DNA of 64,000 bases from Bifidobacterium aemilianum (GCF_003315635.1 NZ_PDCG01000005.1:1-64000), one strand, 5' to 3'; counted from the first letter of the stretch, positions 8,691 through 18,573 are shown. The notes: a model not told the origin generated them from the letters alone. Translations and numbers: made by a program.

Positions 8691-10739
8691 ATGGGCAAGG
8701 ATGCAGACAGCGGTCAGACAGCGGGCCGGCAGGCTTTTGATACCGACGGCTTCCTGAAGGGGCTTGACGCGATCTTTGACGCCCACCAGGGGGCAACCAA
8801 GGCCGAACCCTACCTACTCCAGGCCGCCAGTCAGGCCAGGGAGGCCGGAGACGATGGGGGACTCCTGACCGTACTCAACGAGATCATGGGCTTCTATAGG
8901 TCCCATGGCCAGCACGACAAGAACCAGCGGATCGTCCAGGAGGCTCTGGACCTGGCCACCCACATGGGTCTGGAGGGCAGTGAGGCCTGGACAACCACCC
9001 TCATCAACGCCGCCACTTCCCTGCGGGCGGGCCACCAATACGACCGGGCCGAAAATCTCTACCGGCAGGCTCTGGACTCTTCAGCACAGACCCTGGGCCC
9101 AAGGGATCGCAGGCTGGCAGCCCTCCACAACAACCTGTCCATGCTCTACAGCGATACGGGGCGCCCAGAACAGGCACAGACAGAACTCGAAGAGGCCTTG
9201 GCAATCCTGGCAGCATCGTCAACCAATGCCCAGGAGGACCTGGACCTGGCCTCCACCCACAGCAACCTGGCCCTGGTGCTCCTGGACCTGGCCCGGCAGA
9301 CCGACGACAGCGGCCAGCAGGACGACGACCTACGCCAGGCCCAGGACCATGTGGCCAAGGCCCTGGCTATTTACAGGGCCGGGCACCTGGAACACAGCGC
9401 CCACTTTGCCTCCGCCCTGGCTGGCGATGCCCAGGTGGCCTTCAGCTGTGGCGACTTCGCCCATGCGGTCGGCTCCTACCGACAGTCCCTGGCGGTCATC
9501 GAGGAATGCTACGGCAAGGACACCGACTACTGGCGCATCACCAAACAGAACCTGGACCAGGCCGTGGCAGCAGCGGCCCAAGCCGGCCAAGCACTTCCAG
9601 AGGGGAACCCAGCCACGACCCCGCCCCCATCAGAAGCCGACGCCATTGCAGCGGGCTCCCACAGCAACCCCAGCACGGCTGCTGCCACCGCCTCCAATCC
9701 ATCCCAGCGGCACCCAGACCGGCCCGACATCTCAGGCCTGCGCCTGGCCAAGGCCTACTGGGAGGAGTACGGCAAGCCGCTGATCGCCAGCAAGTACCCA
9801 GAGTACCAAGGACGCATCGCCGCCGGTCTGGTCGGTCACGGGTCGGAATGCTATGGCTTTGATGACCGCTACTCCCAGGACCATGACTTCGGCCCGGGCT
9901 TCTGCCTCTGGCTGACCGATGAGGATTACCAGGCCATCGGCCCCCAACTCCAGGCCGACTATGAGGCCCTCCCCCAGGAATTCATGGGCTTCGGCCCCAG
10001 GGAATCGACTACCCGGGCCCAGGGTGCCGGCAGACGGGTAGGGGTCTTCTCCATCGGTGACTTCTTCGAGGGACTGACCGGCTACCGGCAGGCACCGCCC
10101 GAAGACCGGCCCTATGAGTGGCTCCTCATGGATGAGCCAACCCTGGCCGCCGCCAGCAACGGCCAGATTTTCGCCGACCCACTGGGTGCCTTCTCCAAAC
10201 GCCGGCAGGGCTTCAAACTCATACCGGAGGACGTGCGCCTCTCCCTAATCTCAAAACGCTTGGGCATGGCCGCCCAGGCAGGCCAATACAACCTGCCACG
10301 CATGTGGAAACGGGGGGACGGTGCCGCCGCCTGGCTCTCAATCCAGGAATTCACCAAGGCCGTCAGCTCACTGGTTTTCCTCATCAACCAGCCCATCTCC
10401 GTGGGCTACATGCCCTATTACAAGTGGCTGTTCGCCGCCCTGCGCCGGATCAGCGAACGCATGGCCGCTGTGCTGCCGGATGTGTGCGAGCGCCTGGAGA
10501 CCATCCTGCGCCTGTCGTCGGCGGCCTGCTTCGGTGGGGTGAGCTTTGGCGAGGGAGGCAAGGGGGCCCAACCCGCCCAAGAGCAGATCAGCCAGCTGGT
10601 GGAAGGCATCTGCGCCGACATCGTCCGCGAGCTCATGCGGGAGGGGCTGACCCCCAGCAATGAGGTATTCCTGGAATGGCAGCGGCCCTACATCGAGGAG
10701 CATATCGGCAGCCCGGACCCCAGTCTGCACAGTCTCTAA
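8691..10739 (+). CDS. TPR-repeat protein with C-terminal DUF4037 domain
   Basis: A 682-residue cytoplasmic protein. Residues 1-290 are helical repeats of tetratricopeptide type, including ALHNNLSMLYSDTGRPEQA and similar units. A low-complexity Pro/Ala/Ser linker (about 295-340) precedes a DUF4037 domain marked by GLVGHGSECYGFDDRYSQDH, resembling the active-site strand of nucleotidyltransferases (G-S and D-H-D pattern). DUF4037 is thought to belong to that fold, so transfer of a nucleotide to an unknown acceptor is possible. AAGGAG precedes the ATG. The following DUF4125 gene is probably co-transcribed. Confidence 0.82.
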   Translation: MGKDADSGQTAGRQAFDTDGFLKGLDAIFDAHQGATKAEPYLLQAASQAREAGDDGGLLTVLNEIMGFYRSHGQHDKNQRIVQEALDLATHMGLEGSEAWTTTLINAATSLRAGHQYDRAENLYRQALDSSAQTLGPRDRRLAALHNNLSMLYSDTGRPEQAQTELEEALAILAASSTNAQEDLDLASTHSNLALVLLDLARQTDDSGQQDDDLRQAQDHVAKALAIYRAGHLEHSAHFASALAGDAQVAFSCGDFAHAVGSYRQSLAVIEECYGKDTDYWRITKQNLDQAVAAAAQAGQALPEGNPATTPPPSEADAIAAGSHSNPSTAAATASNPSQRHPDRPDISGLRLAKAYWEEYGKPLIASKYPEYQGRIAAGLVGHGSECYGFDDRYSQDHDFGPGFCLWLTDEDYQAIGPQLQADYEALPQEFMGFGPRESTTRAQGAGRRVGVFSIGDFFEGLTGYRQAPPEDRPYEWLLMDEPTLAAASNGQIFADPLGAFSKRRQGFKLIPEDVRLSLISKRLGMAAQAGQYNLPRMWKRGDGAAAWLSIQEFTKAVSSLVFLINQPISVGYMPYYKWLFAALRRISERMAAVLPDVCERLETILRLSSAACFGGVSFGEGGKGAQPAQEQISQLVEGICADIVRELMREGLTPSNEVFLEWQRPYIEEHIGSPDPSLHSL

Positions 10740-10848
10740 GGCATGCAAGAGACCAAAAGCGCAGTGAGTTGGACCCTCAAGGGGATTGTTGGACCGCATG
10801 GCACCGTGGTTCCCCAGAACTTATACAAGAATGCGGCAAGGCGCAGAA

Positions 10849-11502
10849 ATGGAGCAGCAGATGGACAGCAAGCAGCAGGCGCAACAGGGGGCTGACGATG
10901 ACCTGGCCGAGCGTATAGTCCGGCATGAATGGGAGCAGTTCCAGCAGACCGACAACGAGGGCGGCCGGGCCAACTGCCAGGGCAACTGGCCGATCTTCCA
11001 CCAAATGCGCCTAAGCCAGTTCCTGACCTGGACCCCTCCCCTGCGCCGCTCCTATGCCAGGGACCTGGATAGGGCGGACCAGATTGGCCGCAACCTGGTC
11101 ACGGAGAAGTATGGTCGCATGATGGTCTCGACAGCGCCCGAAGACTACCAGCGCAGCATCGAGCCCTTCATTCCGGCCCTTTCCCAGCCACGCATCGAGA
11201 ACCAGGAGCAGGTCATCGCCCAGCAGGTCGCCTGGGCCGATGACTTCCGCCAGCGCTACCCCAAGCTGGGCCGGGAGATGCGGCTCCTGACCACGGCAGA
11301 GGACACGTCCGAAGACACGTCCTTCGAGACCTACCTGCGCGGGGAGCTTGGCACCTATTCCGACAACACCTTCTCCCTCTACCGGGTCTTCGTGCAGAAC
11401 CTCAAGGCCCAGGGGCGCAATCTGACGGAGGAGACCATTCGCAATACGGTACTTCTGGATGGCTTCGCCGGTTTGGACGAGGCCGAGGCCCAGCAGCGCT
11501 AA
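10849..11502 (+). CDS. DUF4125-family protein
   Basis: A cytoplasmic protein of about 217 residues with the DUF4125 features HEWEQFQQTDNEGGRANCQG near the N-terminus and a conserved W-rich, polar helical body. Its biochemical role is unknown. DUF4125 genes commonly neighbour DUF4037 genes, as here, so the two probably act together. I favour the ATG at this position (AAGGCG upstream); ATG codons at 10,831 and 10,786 would add an unconserved-looking N-terminal extension. Confidence 0.72.
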   Translation: MEQQMDSKQQAQQGADDDLAERIVRHEWEQFQQTDNEGGRANCQGNWPIFHQMRLSQFLTWTPPLRRSYARDLDRADQIGRNLVTEKYGRMMVSTAPEDYQRSIEPFIPALSQPRIENQEQVIAQQVAWADDFRQRYPKLGREMRLLTTAEDTSEDTSFETYLRGELGTYSDNTFSLYRVFVQNLKAQGRNLTEETIRNTVLLDGFAGLDEAEAQQR

Positions 11503-11537
11503 TCCATACGCCCTAGCTGGGCTTGCCGGAAGCCCAG

Positions 11538-11948
11538 CTAGGACAGGGACTCCAGGACCGCCATGAGGGCATCGGCCTTGGGTTGGTCGCACTTGAGCTT
11601 GTGGTCCCCCTGCTGGTCTATGTCAATCTGAGTGAAAGCGAAGAAGGTCTGCCCCTTGCTGTTGGGATAGTTCAGGCTGGCGTGTGATGTCTTGAGGGTC
11701 TTACCGTCCAAGCTGCAGCCCCTGGCCCGAAGGACCTTGCTCTGGTCCCTTGGGGCGAGCAGGTAAAGCCGGCTGCTGCCTTTGGCTGGTATCTTCCGTT
11801 CATGTCCCTGTGGGCTGACCGTGAAGGTCCGCATGGCGGATTCCCGACCGGCCACCTCCCCCAGGCTTGGTTCGCCACAGCCTGCCAGCCCTACCAGCAT
11901 CAGGGCAGACAGCAGCACCGTCGCGGCTGTCACTCGCTTGTCCGTCAT
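11538..11948 (-). CDS. Small lipoprotein of the PspC locus
   Basis: A 136-residue predicted lipoprotein: a basic start (MTDKRV), a hydrophobic stretch and the lipobox LAGC with Cys24. The mature part has no family I recognise. The ATG is chosen because AGAGGAG lies seven bases upstream; a longer reading frame would overlap the preceding gene. It is third in a minus-strand cluster with a PspC membrane protein and a small membrane protein, so a role in envelope maintenance is possible. Confidence 0.65.
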   Translation of the reverse strand: MTDKRVTAATVLLSALMLVGLAGCGEPSLGEVAGRESAMRTFTVSPQGHERKIPAKGSSRLYLLAPRDQSKVLRARGCSLDGKTLKTSHASLNYPNSKGQTFFAFTQIDIDQQGDHKLKCDQPKADALMAVLESLS

Positions 11949-12018
11949 GGGAACTCCTCTTTCTTGGCCGACCTTATCGGGTTCGAGTCGGTCGGCCATG
12001 CTTGTGGTTGCTGGCGGT

Positions 12019-12624
12019 TCAGGATTCCTGCTGGTCTGCATCCCCCGTCTGGGACTGGTGCTCCTTGCGGGCATGGACCTCCCTGGTCAGGGCCCAGATG
12101 GCCGCCCCGGCAAGAAGTATGGCGCCCAGAACCCCGCACAGCACCGCGATGATGATCTTCGGCTCAAAGACCCAACCGGCGAAGAAGGTCTGCGGAAAGC
12201 TAAGGCCCACCAGCAGACCCGCCAGGGCCAGGATGAGGAGGATGCAGCCGAGGACTATGGTGACCGGACTCGGACCGGTCCTGGGCACGAACTCCTGGAC
12301 CGGCTGGCTCATCCTGTCAACCGGAATATAGGCCTGCCCGGCGGACGCCGACCCTGCCCCTGGGTTGCCCGGGGAGCTGTGGGAATCCTGTTGGCTGCGA
12401 GGCGGAGTGGTCGCGTAGAGGGGGATCTGTTCGGTCTGCCCGCAGTCACGCCCATCGGCCGATTCACTCATTGTGGTCTTCTCTGGCCTCGGCTCCTGCG
12501 CAGTCGTGTCCTGTGATGTTGTCTCCTGCGAAAAAGTCTCCTTTGGAGTTGTCTTCTCCGTAGCTTTTTCCTCCGTAGCGTTCTCCTGCTTACCAGCAGA
12601 GAAATCCATGGTCTCCTCATTCAT
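12019..12624 (-). CDS. Two-helix membrane protein of the PspC locus
   Basis: About 201 residues. The N-terminal half is hydrophilic and rich in Glu/Thr/Gln with ETTSQDTTAQE-like repeats, and is predicted cytoplasmic. Two membrane helices follow (VTIVLGCILLILALAGLLVG and IIIAVLCGVLGAILLAGAAI). The start is inside the end of the PspC gene (8-base overlap) with GGAG ahead of it, showing translational coupling. Function unknown; it probably works with the PspC protein. Confidence 0.68.
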   Translation of the reverse strand: MNEETMDFSAGKQENATEEKATEKTTPKETFSQETTSQDTTAQEPRPEKTTMSESADGRDCGQTEQIPLYATTPPRSQQDSHSSPGNPGAGSASAGQAYIPVDRMSQPVQEFVPRTGPSPVTIVLGCILLILALAGLLVGLSFPQTFFAGWVFEPKIIIAVLCGVLGAILLAGAAIWALTREVHARKEHQSQTGDADQQES

Positions 12625-14437
12625 CCTGGTCTCCTCCATCGCCATCGTCCTCCAAATCGAGTAGGTCATCTAAGTCAAAATGATGGTCACCGGCGTGATC
12701 AGCCGACTGGTAGCGCACGTGCAGCTTGGCCTCCACCAAATACGAAGCGTTGATGACCAGATCAGGTCCACCTTGCTGACCCTCATCCTTGCGGTTGTTC
12801 CCCAGGTACTCGTACCCTGATTGGCCGGTGGCCTCGAGCCGGCCGCCGATGGTGTTGGTGTAGGGGTAGTCGAATTCCTGCCAGCTATTGAATCCGTAGG
12901 TGCAATGGTCGGGAAGGATCATGGTTACCTGGGTCCGGTAGGCGGTCAGGTTGATGGTCCCGGTCGGGCAGGTCGACTGGGTGACCTTTCCTGATTGCGA
13001 CTTGTGCTCATGGGGCTGGCGGCCCTTGGCGTAATCGGTCAGGTCGATGACGAAGTCGCCCTTGTCGTACTCACTGCTGGAGAGGGCAAGTCCCCTTTGC
13101 AGGCGCCTCATATCCTTGGCGCCAGACCTGATGACTGTCTTCCTATCTGCGGCGATGGCCTCGTAGGAGGAGCTGGTCTCGGTCATCTGATGGTAGATGA
13201 CCGAATAGGGAACCGTGCCACACAGGAAGACCAGCAGCACCACGAGCATGATGGACACCAAGGGTATGAGCCCGCCGGTACGGCGCCCCGCAAGCCCCAG
13301 AATCACTATCAGCAATCCCAGCAGTCCGCAGACGACGCTGGCCCAGATCAGCCCCACCTGGAGCAAGGTGCCCAATTGCATATGACGACCCGGCATGAGC
13401 AGAAAGGCGACGCCCAATGACAGCAGGATCAGACCGATGGAGGACATAACCAGCGCGGGGCCGGCTGGTTTGCGCCTGGCGAGCCTTGGCTTGGTACTGG
13501 GTGGCACCGACGCAATGGGAGAGGCGGAGTTCGGAGCCGCATAGGTCGCCGGGCCAGTGGCTGACGGCCGGTAGGGGCCTGACCCATAGAAGGCAGCAGG
13601 GCCATGAATCGCCGCCACTCCCCCATAAGCTCCCCCAGCAGAGTAAGCCTGACCTTGGCCCAGGTCTGCAGCTTGGCCGGAGGGCACAGGTCCCCTGGGG
13701 GCCGCCGGACCAGTAGCCGCAGCCGGTGGGGTCACCGGTTCCGGCCCTGGCCCAGGGTGATCCTGGCTGCTAGGGGAGGTCCATGAACTGGGACCTGAGC
13801 CAGCAGGCCCTTGAAAGGATGCTGCCGAACCAGCGGGACCGCCGTAACCAGGACTATTAGGACCCTTGCCGGGACCGCCGTAACCAGGGCCACCAAAACC
13901 ACAGGGACCGTACCCGGAGCCACCAGCACTGGGTCCACCAGGGTAGTAACCGGCCGAATTCCCAGCTGGGGCGGAAACCAAGGAGTTGATCATCAGCATG
14001 AGCAGACCAAAGGTCAGCAGCGCCAGGAACAGACCAACACCCGGCATGCCGAATGACATAAGCCAGAAGAGGAAGGGCCCCAGGTAAACATTGCGCCAGA
14101 TGCCGCGGAAGAGGTCCTCGGCCATGATGCTCCCATCACGGGCATCAGGCAGGAGGAACCAGGCCACTGCGTAGAAGGACAGGCCCAGGCCGCCGACCAC
14201 CAAGGCCGCCAGGGTCAGGGCCCGGACCAGGAGGACGCTGACACCGAACCGGTCGGCCAGCCCCTGGCATACGCCCCCGATCCACCTGTCACCGGACCTG
14301 ACAAAGCCACTGCGCCGGATCCAGCCGAAGAATCGCTGGCTCCTGCCGTGCCCCTCGTGGCCTTGTTGCTGGAATTGCTGTTGAGGTGGCTGCTGCCAGC
14401 CGGGCTGGTCACCACCATTGCTTTCTGGATTGTTCAT
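12617..14437 (-). CDS. PspC-domain membrane protein
   Basis: About 606 residues. Near residue 45 lies a PspC domain: SGDRWIGGVCQGLADRFGVS followed by the two characteristic hydrophobic helices. Next come another membrane pair, a long Gly/Pro/Ser/Ala/Tyr-rich region (about residues 170-330), a further four helices, and an outside domain of about 200 residues that resembles the adhesin-like C-terminal parts of LiaF/toast_rack-type proteins. PspC proteins sense or buffer membrane stress. The ATG for MNNPESN is preferred; an upstream extension lacks conservation cues. It is transcribed divergently from a PspC-linked kinase, implying co-regulation. Confidence 0.82.
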   Translation of the reverse strand: MNNPESNGGDQPGWQQPPQQQFQQQGHEGHGRSQRFFGWIRRSGFVRSGDRWIGGVCQGLADRFGVSVLLVRALTLAALVVGGLGLSFYAVAWFLLPDARDGSIMAEDLFRGIWRNVYLGPFLFWLMSFGMPGVGLFLALLTFGLLMLMINSLVSAPAGNSAGYYPGGPSAGGSGYGPCGFGGPGYGGPGKGPNSPGYGGPAGSAASFQGPAGSGPSSWTSPSSQDHPGPGPEPVTPPAAATGPAAPRGPVPSGQAADLGQGQAYSAGGAYGGVAAIHGPAAFYGSGPYRPSATGPATYAAPNSASPIASVPPSTKPRLARRKPAGPALVMSSIGLILLSLGVAFLLMPGRHMQLGTLLQVGLIWASVVCGLLGLLIVILGLAGRRTGGLIPLVSIMLVVLLVFLCGTVPYSVIYHQMTETSSSYEAIAADRKTVIRSGAKDMRRLQRGLALSSSEYDKGDFVIDLTDYAKGRQPHEHKSQSGKVTQSTCPTGTINLTAYRTQVTMILPDHCTYGFNSWQEFDYPYTNTIGGRLEATGQSGYEYLGNNRKDEGQQGGPDLVINASYLVEAKLHVRYQSADHAGDHHFDLDDLLDLEDDGDGGDQDE

Positions 14438-14550
14438 ACCTTCATTAGACCAAACCACGCCGCTGATGCTTATCCGGGAACACCCTGATTCTTCCCTGAA
14501 CCCACCCCCAGGGGACCCCGAAAGGGGTGAGGAACAGGCACAATGGAAGC

Positions 14551-16098
14551 ATGCAGGACAAACGGACCGAAGACTACCGGCAGTGGCGGGACCCCAGACA
14601 AGGACCCCCACAAGGCACGCAAGGGCAAACCGGCCCCGGCGGCGACCCAGCCCAGGGGCGCTTGCGGGGGTATCCAGCCTACACCGGGAGCCCTGGCAGG
14701 CCCAATACCCCTTGGCAGGGTCCCTATGACCATAACCGCCAAAGCCTGCCAGTGCTCAATCAAGCTCATCAACCGGGGAACAGGCCTGCACTGATGAGAC
14801 CCAGGCATGGCCGCGTCTTCTGCGGCGTGTGCCGGGGTGTCAGCATCCATCTGGGACTTTCCGTCTCCCTGGTACGAGTATTGTTCACCCTCTCCGTCTT
14901 CCTCTTCGGTTCCGGACTCCTGGCCTACGTCTTCCTATGGATGACCATGCCCGTCGGCGACCCCATGCAGGCCTGGTACCAGGAAAGCGACAGACCAACC
15001 GCACCCCTGGCCAGAGGGAACAGCAATCCCAGCGACCCCGACCCGGCAGCCCAGCCTGCCCAGCGGGCCGAGGCCGGGAACGGTGAGGCCGATCAGAAGT
15101 CCGAAAGCCTGGTGGTCACGCTCAGCCGGGCCTCCAAGCCCTCACTCATCGCCCTGGCAGGACTTGCCTTCATAGCCCTGGCCGCCATCCTGCTCTACAG
15201 CGGCCTGGACCCAAGGCTCCTCTGCTCACTCCTGCTTGCCCTGACCGGCCTGGCCGTCAGTTGGATGCGCTACAACGCCCAGGAGGGAAAGCTCTGGACC
15301 ATGCTGGCCGGCATCGTGCTCATCATCCTGGCCTACACCCTCCTGCTCTTCACCCTTGACAGCCATATCCTGGTCCTTATGGAGACCCTGACCCTCCTGG
15401 TCTGCCTGGGACTGGCCCTGGCCCCTTGGTTCACCTCCCTGATCCGGGACATCGGCACCGAGCGTGCCACCAAGGAACGGGCCGAGGAACGGGCCGACAT
15501 GACCGCCCACCTGCACGATGGGGTCCTGCAGACCCTGACCCTGATCCAACTGCACCACACCGAAGTACAGACCGTGCTGAGCCTGGCCCGCCAGCAGGAA
15601 CGCGAGCTGCGGGACTGGCTCTACCAGGAACGCACCCCCTCTGACAGGTCCGTGGCCGCCGGACTCAAGGAGATAGCCGGCCAGGTCGAGGATGGGCAAG
15701 GCAAGGCCATCGAGGTCGTGACCGTGGGCGACGCCAGCCCCAGCCCCCAGACCGATGCCCTGCTGAGCGCCACCCAACAGGCCCTGATCAACGCGGCCAC
15801 ACATGGGGGCGAACCCATATCCCTCTACGCAGAGGCGACCGCCAGCATGGTCGACGTGTACGTCAGGGACCATGGGCAGGGCTTCGACCTACAGGCCGTG
15901 CCCCCCAACCGTTTGGGCATCCGGGAATCCATCCGGGGGCGGGTGGAGCGGCGGGGCGGCAGCGTCGAGATCGTCTCACGCCCGGGCTGGGGTACGGAAG
16001 TCAGGATGCACATGCCCATCAGCTCCAGGGACGACCAGGCGGACCAAGGTGGGTCGCAGGACCATAACACCACTGACAACACACGGGAAAGGCAGTAA
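14551..16098 (+). CDS. PspC-domain sensor histidine kinase
   Basis: A sensor kinase of about 515 residues with a fused PspC domain. After a Pro/Gly-rich N-terminus, a PspC domain (GRVFCGVCRGVSIHLGLS) and its two helices occupy about residues 85-135; several more helices follow. The phosphoacceptor is His322 in TAHLHDGVLQTL, a HisKA_3 signature, and the ATPase part has QALINAATHGG and the glycine segment RDHGQGFD. Actinobacteria have similar PspC-kinase/LuxR-regulator pairs that respond to envelope stress. A GTG 24 bases upstream is an alternative start. Confidence 0.88.
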   Translation: MQDKRTEDYRQWRDPRQGPPQGTQGQTGPGGDPAQGRLRGYPAYTGSPGRPNTPWQGPYDHNRQSLPVLNQAHQPGNRPALMRPRHGRVFCGVCRGVSIHLGLSVSLVRVLFTLSVFLFGSGLLAYVFLWMTMPVGDPMQAWYQESDRPTAPLARGNSNPSDPDPAAQPAQRAEAGNGEADQKSESLVVTLSRASKPSLIALAGLAFIALAAILLYSGLDPRLLCSLLLALTGLAVSWMRYNAQEGKLWTMLAGIVLIILAYTLLLFTLDSHILVLMETLTLLVCLGLALAPWFTSLIRDIGTERATKERAEERADMTAHLHDGVLQTLTLIQLHHTEVQTVLSLARQQERELRDWLYQERTPSDRSVAAGLKEIAGQVEDGQGKAIEVVTVGDASPSPQTDALLSATQQALINAATHGGEPISLYAEATASMVDVYVRDHGQGFDLQAVPPNRLGIRESIRGRVERRGGSVEIVSRPGWGTEVRMHMPISSRDDQADQGGSQDHNTTDNTRERQ

Positions 16099-16100
16099 TC

Positions 16101-16799
16101 TTGACAACACCCACCGAGGCCGGCCAGGCCCAACCCATCCGCATAGCCGTGATTGATGACCACGAGATGTTCCGGGCTGGGGTCATATCCACCCTCCAGC
16201 CCCACTTCCAGATTGTGGGCCAGGCCCCCGATGTTGAGGGTTCCATAGCCATGATCGAGGAGACCAAGCCCGATGTGGCCCTCTTGGACGTGCATGTCCC
16301 CGGCGGCGAGGGTGGCGGAGGTGCCGAAATCCTGACCAAGGCCCAGGCCCTGTCGCCCGGCACGGCCTTCCTGGCCCTATCCGTCTCCGACTCCCCCAAG
16401 GATGTGGGGGCCGTCATCCGGGCCGGCGCCCGGGGCTACGTGACCAAGACCATCAGCGGCGAGGACCTGATCAGTTCCATCCACCAGGTCCACGAGGGTT
16501 ACGCCGTCTTCTCCCCCAAACTGGCCGGCTTCGTGCTCTCCACATTCCAGGGAGCCAGCGAGGAGGGGGCGCCAGAATCCTCCAGGGGAAGCCATGACGA
16601 GGAACTGGACCGGCTCTCCTCCCGGGAGCAGGAGGTCATGCGCCTCATAGCCCGCGGCTACACCTACAGGGAGGTGGCCGCCGAGCTCTTCATCTCCATC
16701 AAGACCGTGGAGACCCACGTCAGCTCCGTCCTGCGCAAGCTCCAGCTCTCCAACCGCTCCGAGCTGACCCTCTGGGCCGCCGACAGGCGAATCGTCTAG
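16101..16799 (+). CDS. LuxR/NarL-family response regulator of the PspC kinase
   Basis: A 232-residue regulator. The receiver domain begins IRIAVIDDHEMF, with phosphoacceptor Asp63 in ALLDVHVPG; the C-terminal LuxR domain has LSSREQEVMRLIARGYTYRE and KTVETHVSSVLRKL. The gene starts with TTG two bases after the kinase stop, with GGAAAGG upstream, so the pair is one transcriptional unit. Its likely target is the divergent PspC membrane gene, inferred from layout. Confidence 0.92.
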   Translation: MTTPTEAGQAQPIRIAVIDDHEMFRAGVISTLQPHFQIVGQAPDVEGSIAMIEETKPDVALLDVHVPGGEGGGGAEILTKAQALSPGTAFLALSVSDSPKDVGAVIRAGARGYVTKTISGEDLISSIHQVHEGYAVFSPKLAGFVLSTFQGASEEGAPESSRGSHDEELDRLSSREQEVMRLIARGYTYREVAAELFISIKTVETHVSSVLRKLQLSNRSELTLWAADRRIV

Positions 16800-16985
16800 G
16801 AGCTTGTGTCACTGGCAGCCATGCTGCCGCCCGGACCCAGCCTGCCGGACTGGTAAGTTTTGACTCAGCCTTATGACTGCACCCACCCCTGGCCTTTACA
16901 GCTTGGAAATGTCGGAGACACCTTCGGGAAACCAGAAGCACCTTTCATGACAGGAAATAGCCGAACGACCGAAGGAGTTATACAG

Positions 16986-18263
16986 ATGGACTCAGGCAAT
17001 GCCGCGTGGATGCTCATGGCTGCCGCCATGGTCTTTCTTATGACTCCTGGACTCGCCTTCTTCTACGGAGGCATGGTCCGGGCCAAGGCTGTGCTCAACA
17101 TGCTCATGATGTCTGCTGTGGCCATCGCGATCACCGGCATGGTCTGGACCCTGTGGGGCTGGTCCATAGCCTACGCCGGCCAGGATTTGGCAGGCATCTT
17201 CGGCGACCCGGTTCGGGGTTTTCTCCTGCACGATACCGTGACAGCCGACCAGGGAGTGTTCACTTCGATCAGCGCTGCCCATGCAAGCTACCCGCGCACC
17301 ATGGATATCGCCTTCCAGATGGCCTTCGCCATGATTGCAGTGGCGCTGATTTCCGGCGCTCTGGCCGAGCGGGTCAAAATCAGCACCTGGATGCTGTTCG
17401 TGGCCCTCTGGATCACCTTGGACTATGCTCCCATGGCTCATATGGTCTGGAACCACGGACTTCTGTCCGAAGACGGCATCATCTCCCAGGCCATCGGCGC
17501 CCCTGTACACGACTTTGCCGGCGGCACTGTCATTCACATCAACTCTGCCGTCTCCGCCCTGATCATCGTCCTGATTGTGGGAGACCGGGTCTGCTTCAAC
17601 AAACACCCCATGCGCCCCCACAACCTACCCATGACCATGCTGGGGGCCTTCCTCCTGTGGTTCGGCTGGTTCGGGTTCAACTCCGGCTCGGCCCTAGCCG
17701 CCAACGGGACCGCCGGCTATACATGGCTATCAACCACCATCGCCGCCTGCGCCGCCATCATGGGCTGGCTGCTGACTGAGAAAATCCGCTCCGGTCATTA
17801 CAGCGCCCTGGGTGCCGCATCGGGCATGATCTCTGGGCTGGTGGCCATCACACCGTCCGCCGATGTGGTCTCACCCTTCTGGTCCATGGTCATTGGACTT
17901 CTGGCCGGATGCATCTGCTGTTTTGCCTGCGGACTCAAGCTGCGCCTCAACTATGATGACTCCCTGGACGTGGTGGGCATCCACGGAGTGGGCGGCCTCC
18001 TGGGCACCATTCTGGTGGGCTTCTTCGCTGTCGGTACCGGCCTCTTCTCAGGTGGCGGATTCAGGCAGCTCCTGGTCCAGATCATCGTGGCCCTGGTCGC
18101 CATGCTCTATGCGGCCGCAGTAACCGCCATCATCGCCTTTGCCCTGGAAAAGACCATAGGCTGGCGGGTGGCCGATAAGGACGAGATCTCGGGCATCGAC
18201 CAGGCCGACCAGGGCGAAAGCGCCTATGAGTTCTTCGGCTCCAGCAAGCTCATCGGTCAATGA
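16986..18263 (+). CDS. amt: Ammonium transporter
   Basis: A 425-residue Amt/MEP/Rh protein that carries ammonium into the cell. It starts MDSGNAAWMLMAAAMVFLMT, the usual Amt beginning with no cleaved signal evident, and has about eleven helices. Family landmarks are TPGLAFFYGGMVRAK, DFAGGTVIHINSA (first pore histidine) and DVVGIHGVGGLLGT (second pore histidine). The ATG is fixed by GAAGGAG nine bases upstream, although the frame is open further upstream. No glnK gene follows, unusual for actinobacterial amt loci. Confidence 0.95.
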   Translation: MDSGNAAWMLMAAAMVFLMTPGLAFFYGGMVRAKAVLNMLMMSAVAIAITGMVWTLWGWSIAYAGQDLAGIFGDPVRGFLLHDTVTADQGVFTSISAAHASYPRTMDIAFQMAFAMIAVALISGALAERVKISTWMLFVALWITLDYAPMAHMVWNHGLLSEDGIISQAIGAPVHDFAGGTVIHINSAVSALIIVLIVGDRVCFNKHPMRPHNLPMTMLGAFLLWFGWFGFNSGSALAANGTAGYTWLSTTIAACAAIMGWLLTEKIRSGHYSALGAASGMISGLVAITPSADVVSPFWSMVIGLLAGCICCFACGLKLRLNYDDSLDVVGIHGVGGLLGTILVGFFAVGTGLFSGGGFRQLLVQIIVALVAMLYAAAVTAIIAFALEKTIGWRVADKDEISGIDQADQGESAYEFFGSSKLIGQ

Positions 18264-18573
18264 GTCCACTGAGCCGCGAGGACCCAGTTCAGCATCGACG
18301 CCTGGCCCAGCCCAATATTGAAGCGCACAACCACTTAACCACACGCGCGATCAACTTGACGAATAGATGAAGTGAGGGATGGGCAGTCAGGCGAAAGCGC
18401 TCCGGCCAGAGCGCGTTAGCTCATACGTCCCAACAAAGTCGTTATATTTCAGGAAATACCACTAGTGTCGTGACTAGGTCTACCGTCGGGCCTTGCCGTA
18501 TTGATTCGCTGTTGTGAGGACGGAGCCGTTACAGGTGTGCCATAAGGCATACCGACCCTAGAAAGGTAACAGT
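18264..18573. other. Intergenic region, amt to glycerol dehydrogenase
   Basis: No gene seen in 310 bases. The 3' part contains AT-rich stretches (GTTATATTTCAGGAAATACC near 18,440) that may include the promoter of the glycerol dehydrogenase gene. GAAAGG ten bases before its ATG is the likely ribosome-binding site. Confidence 0.35.

Noticed and set aside
16900-16945. Possible GlnR-type site (GACAC-N6-GAAAC) ahead of amt.
   Set aside because: One half departs from the GTnAC consensus, and no regulator is known for this organism.
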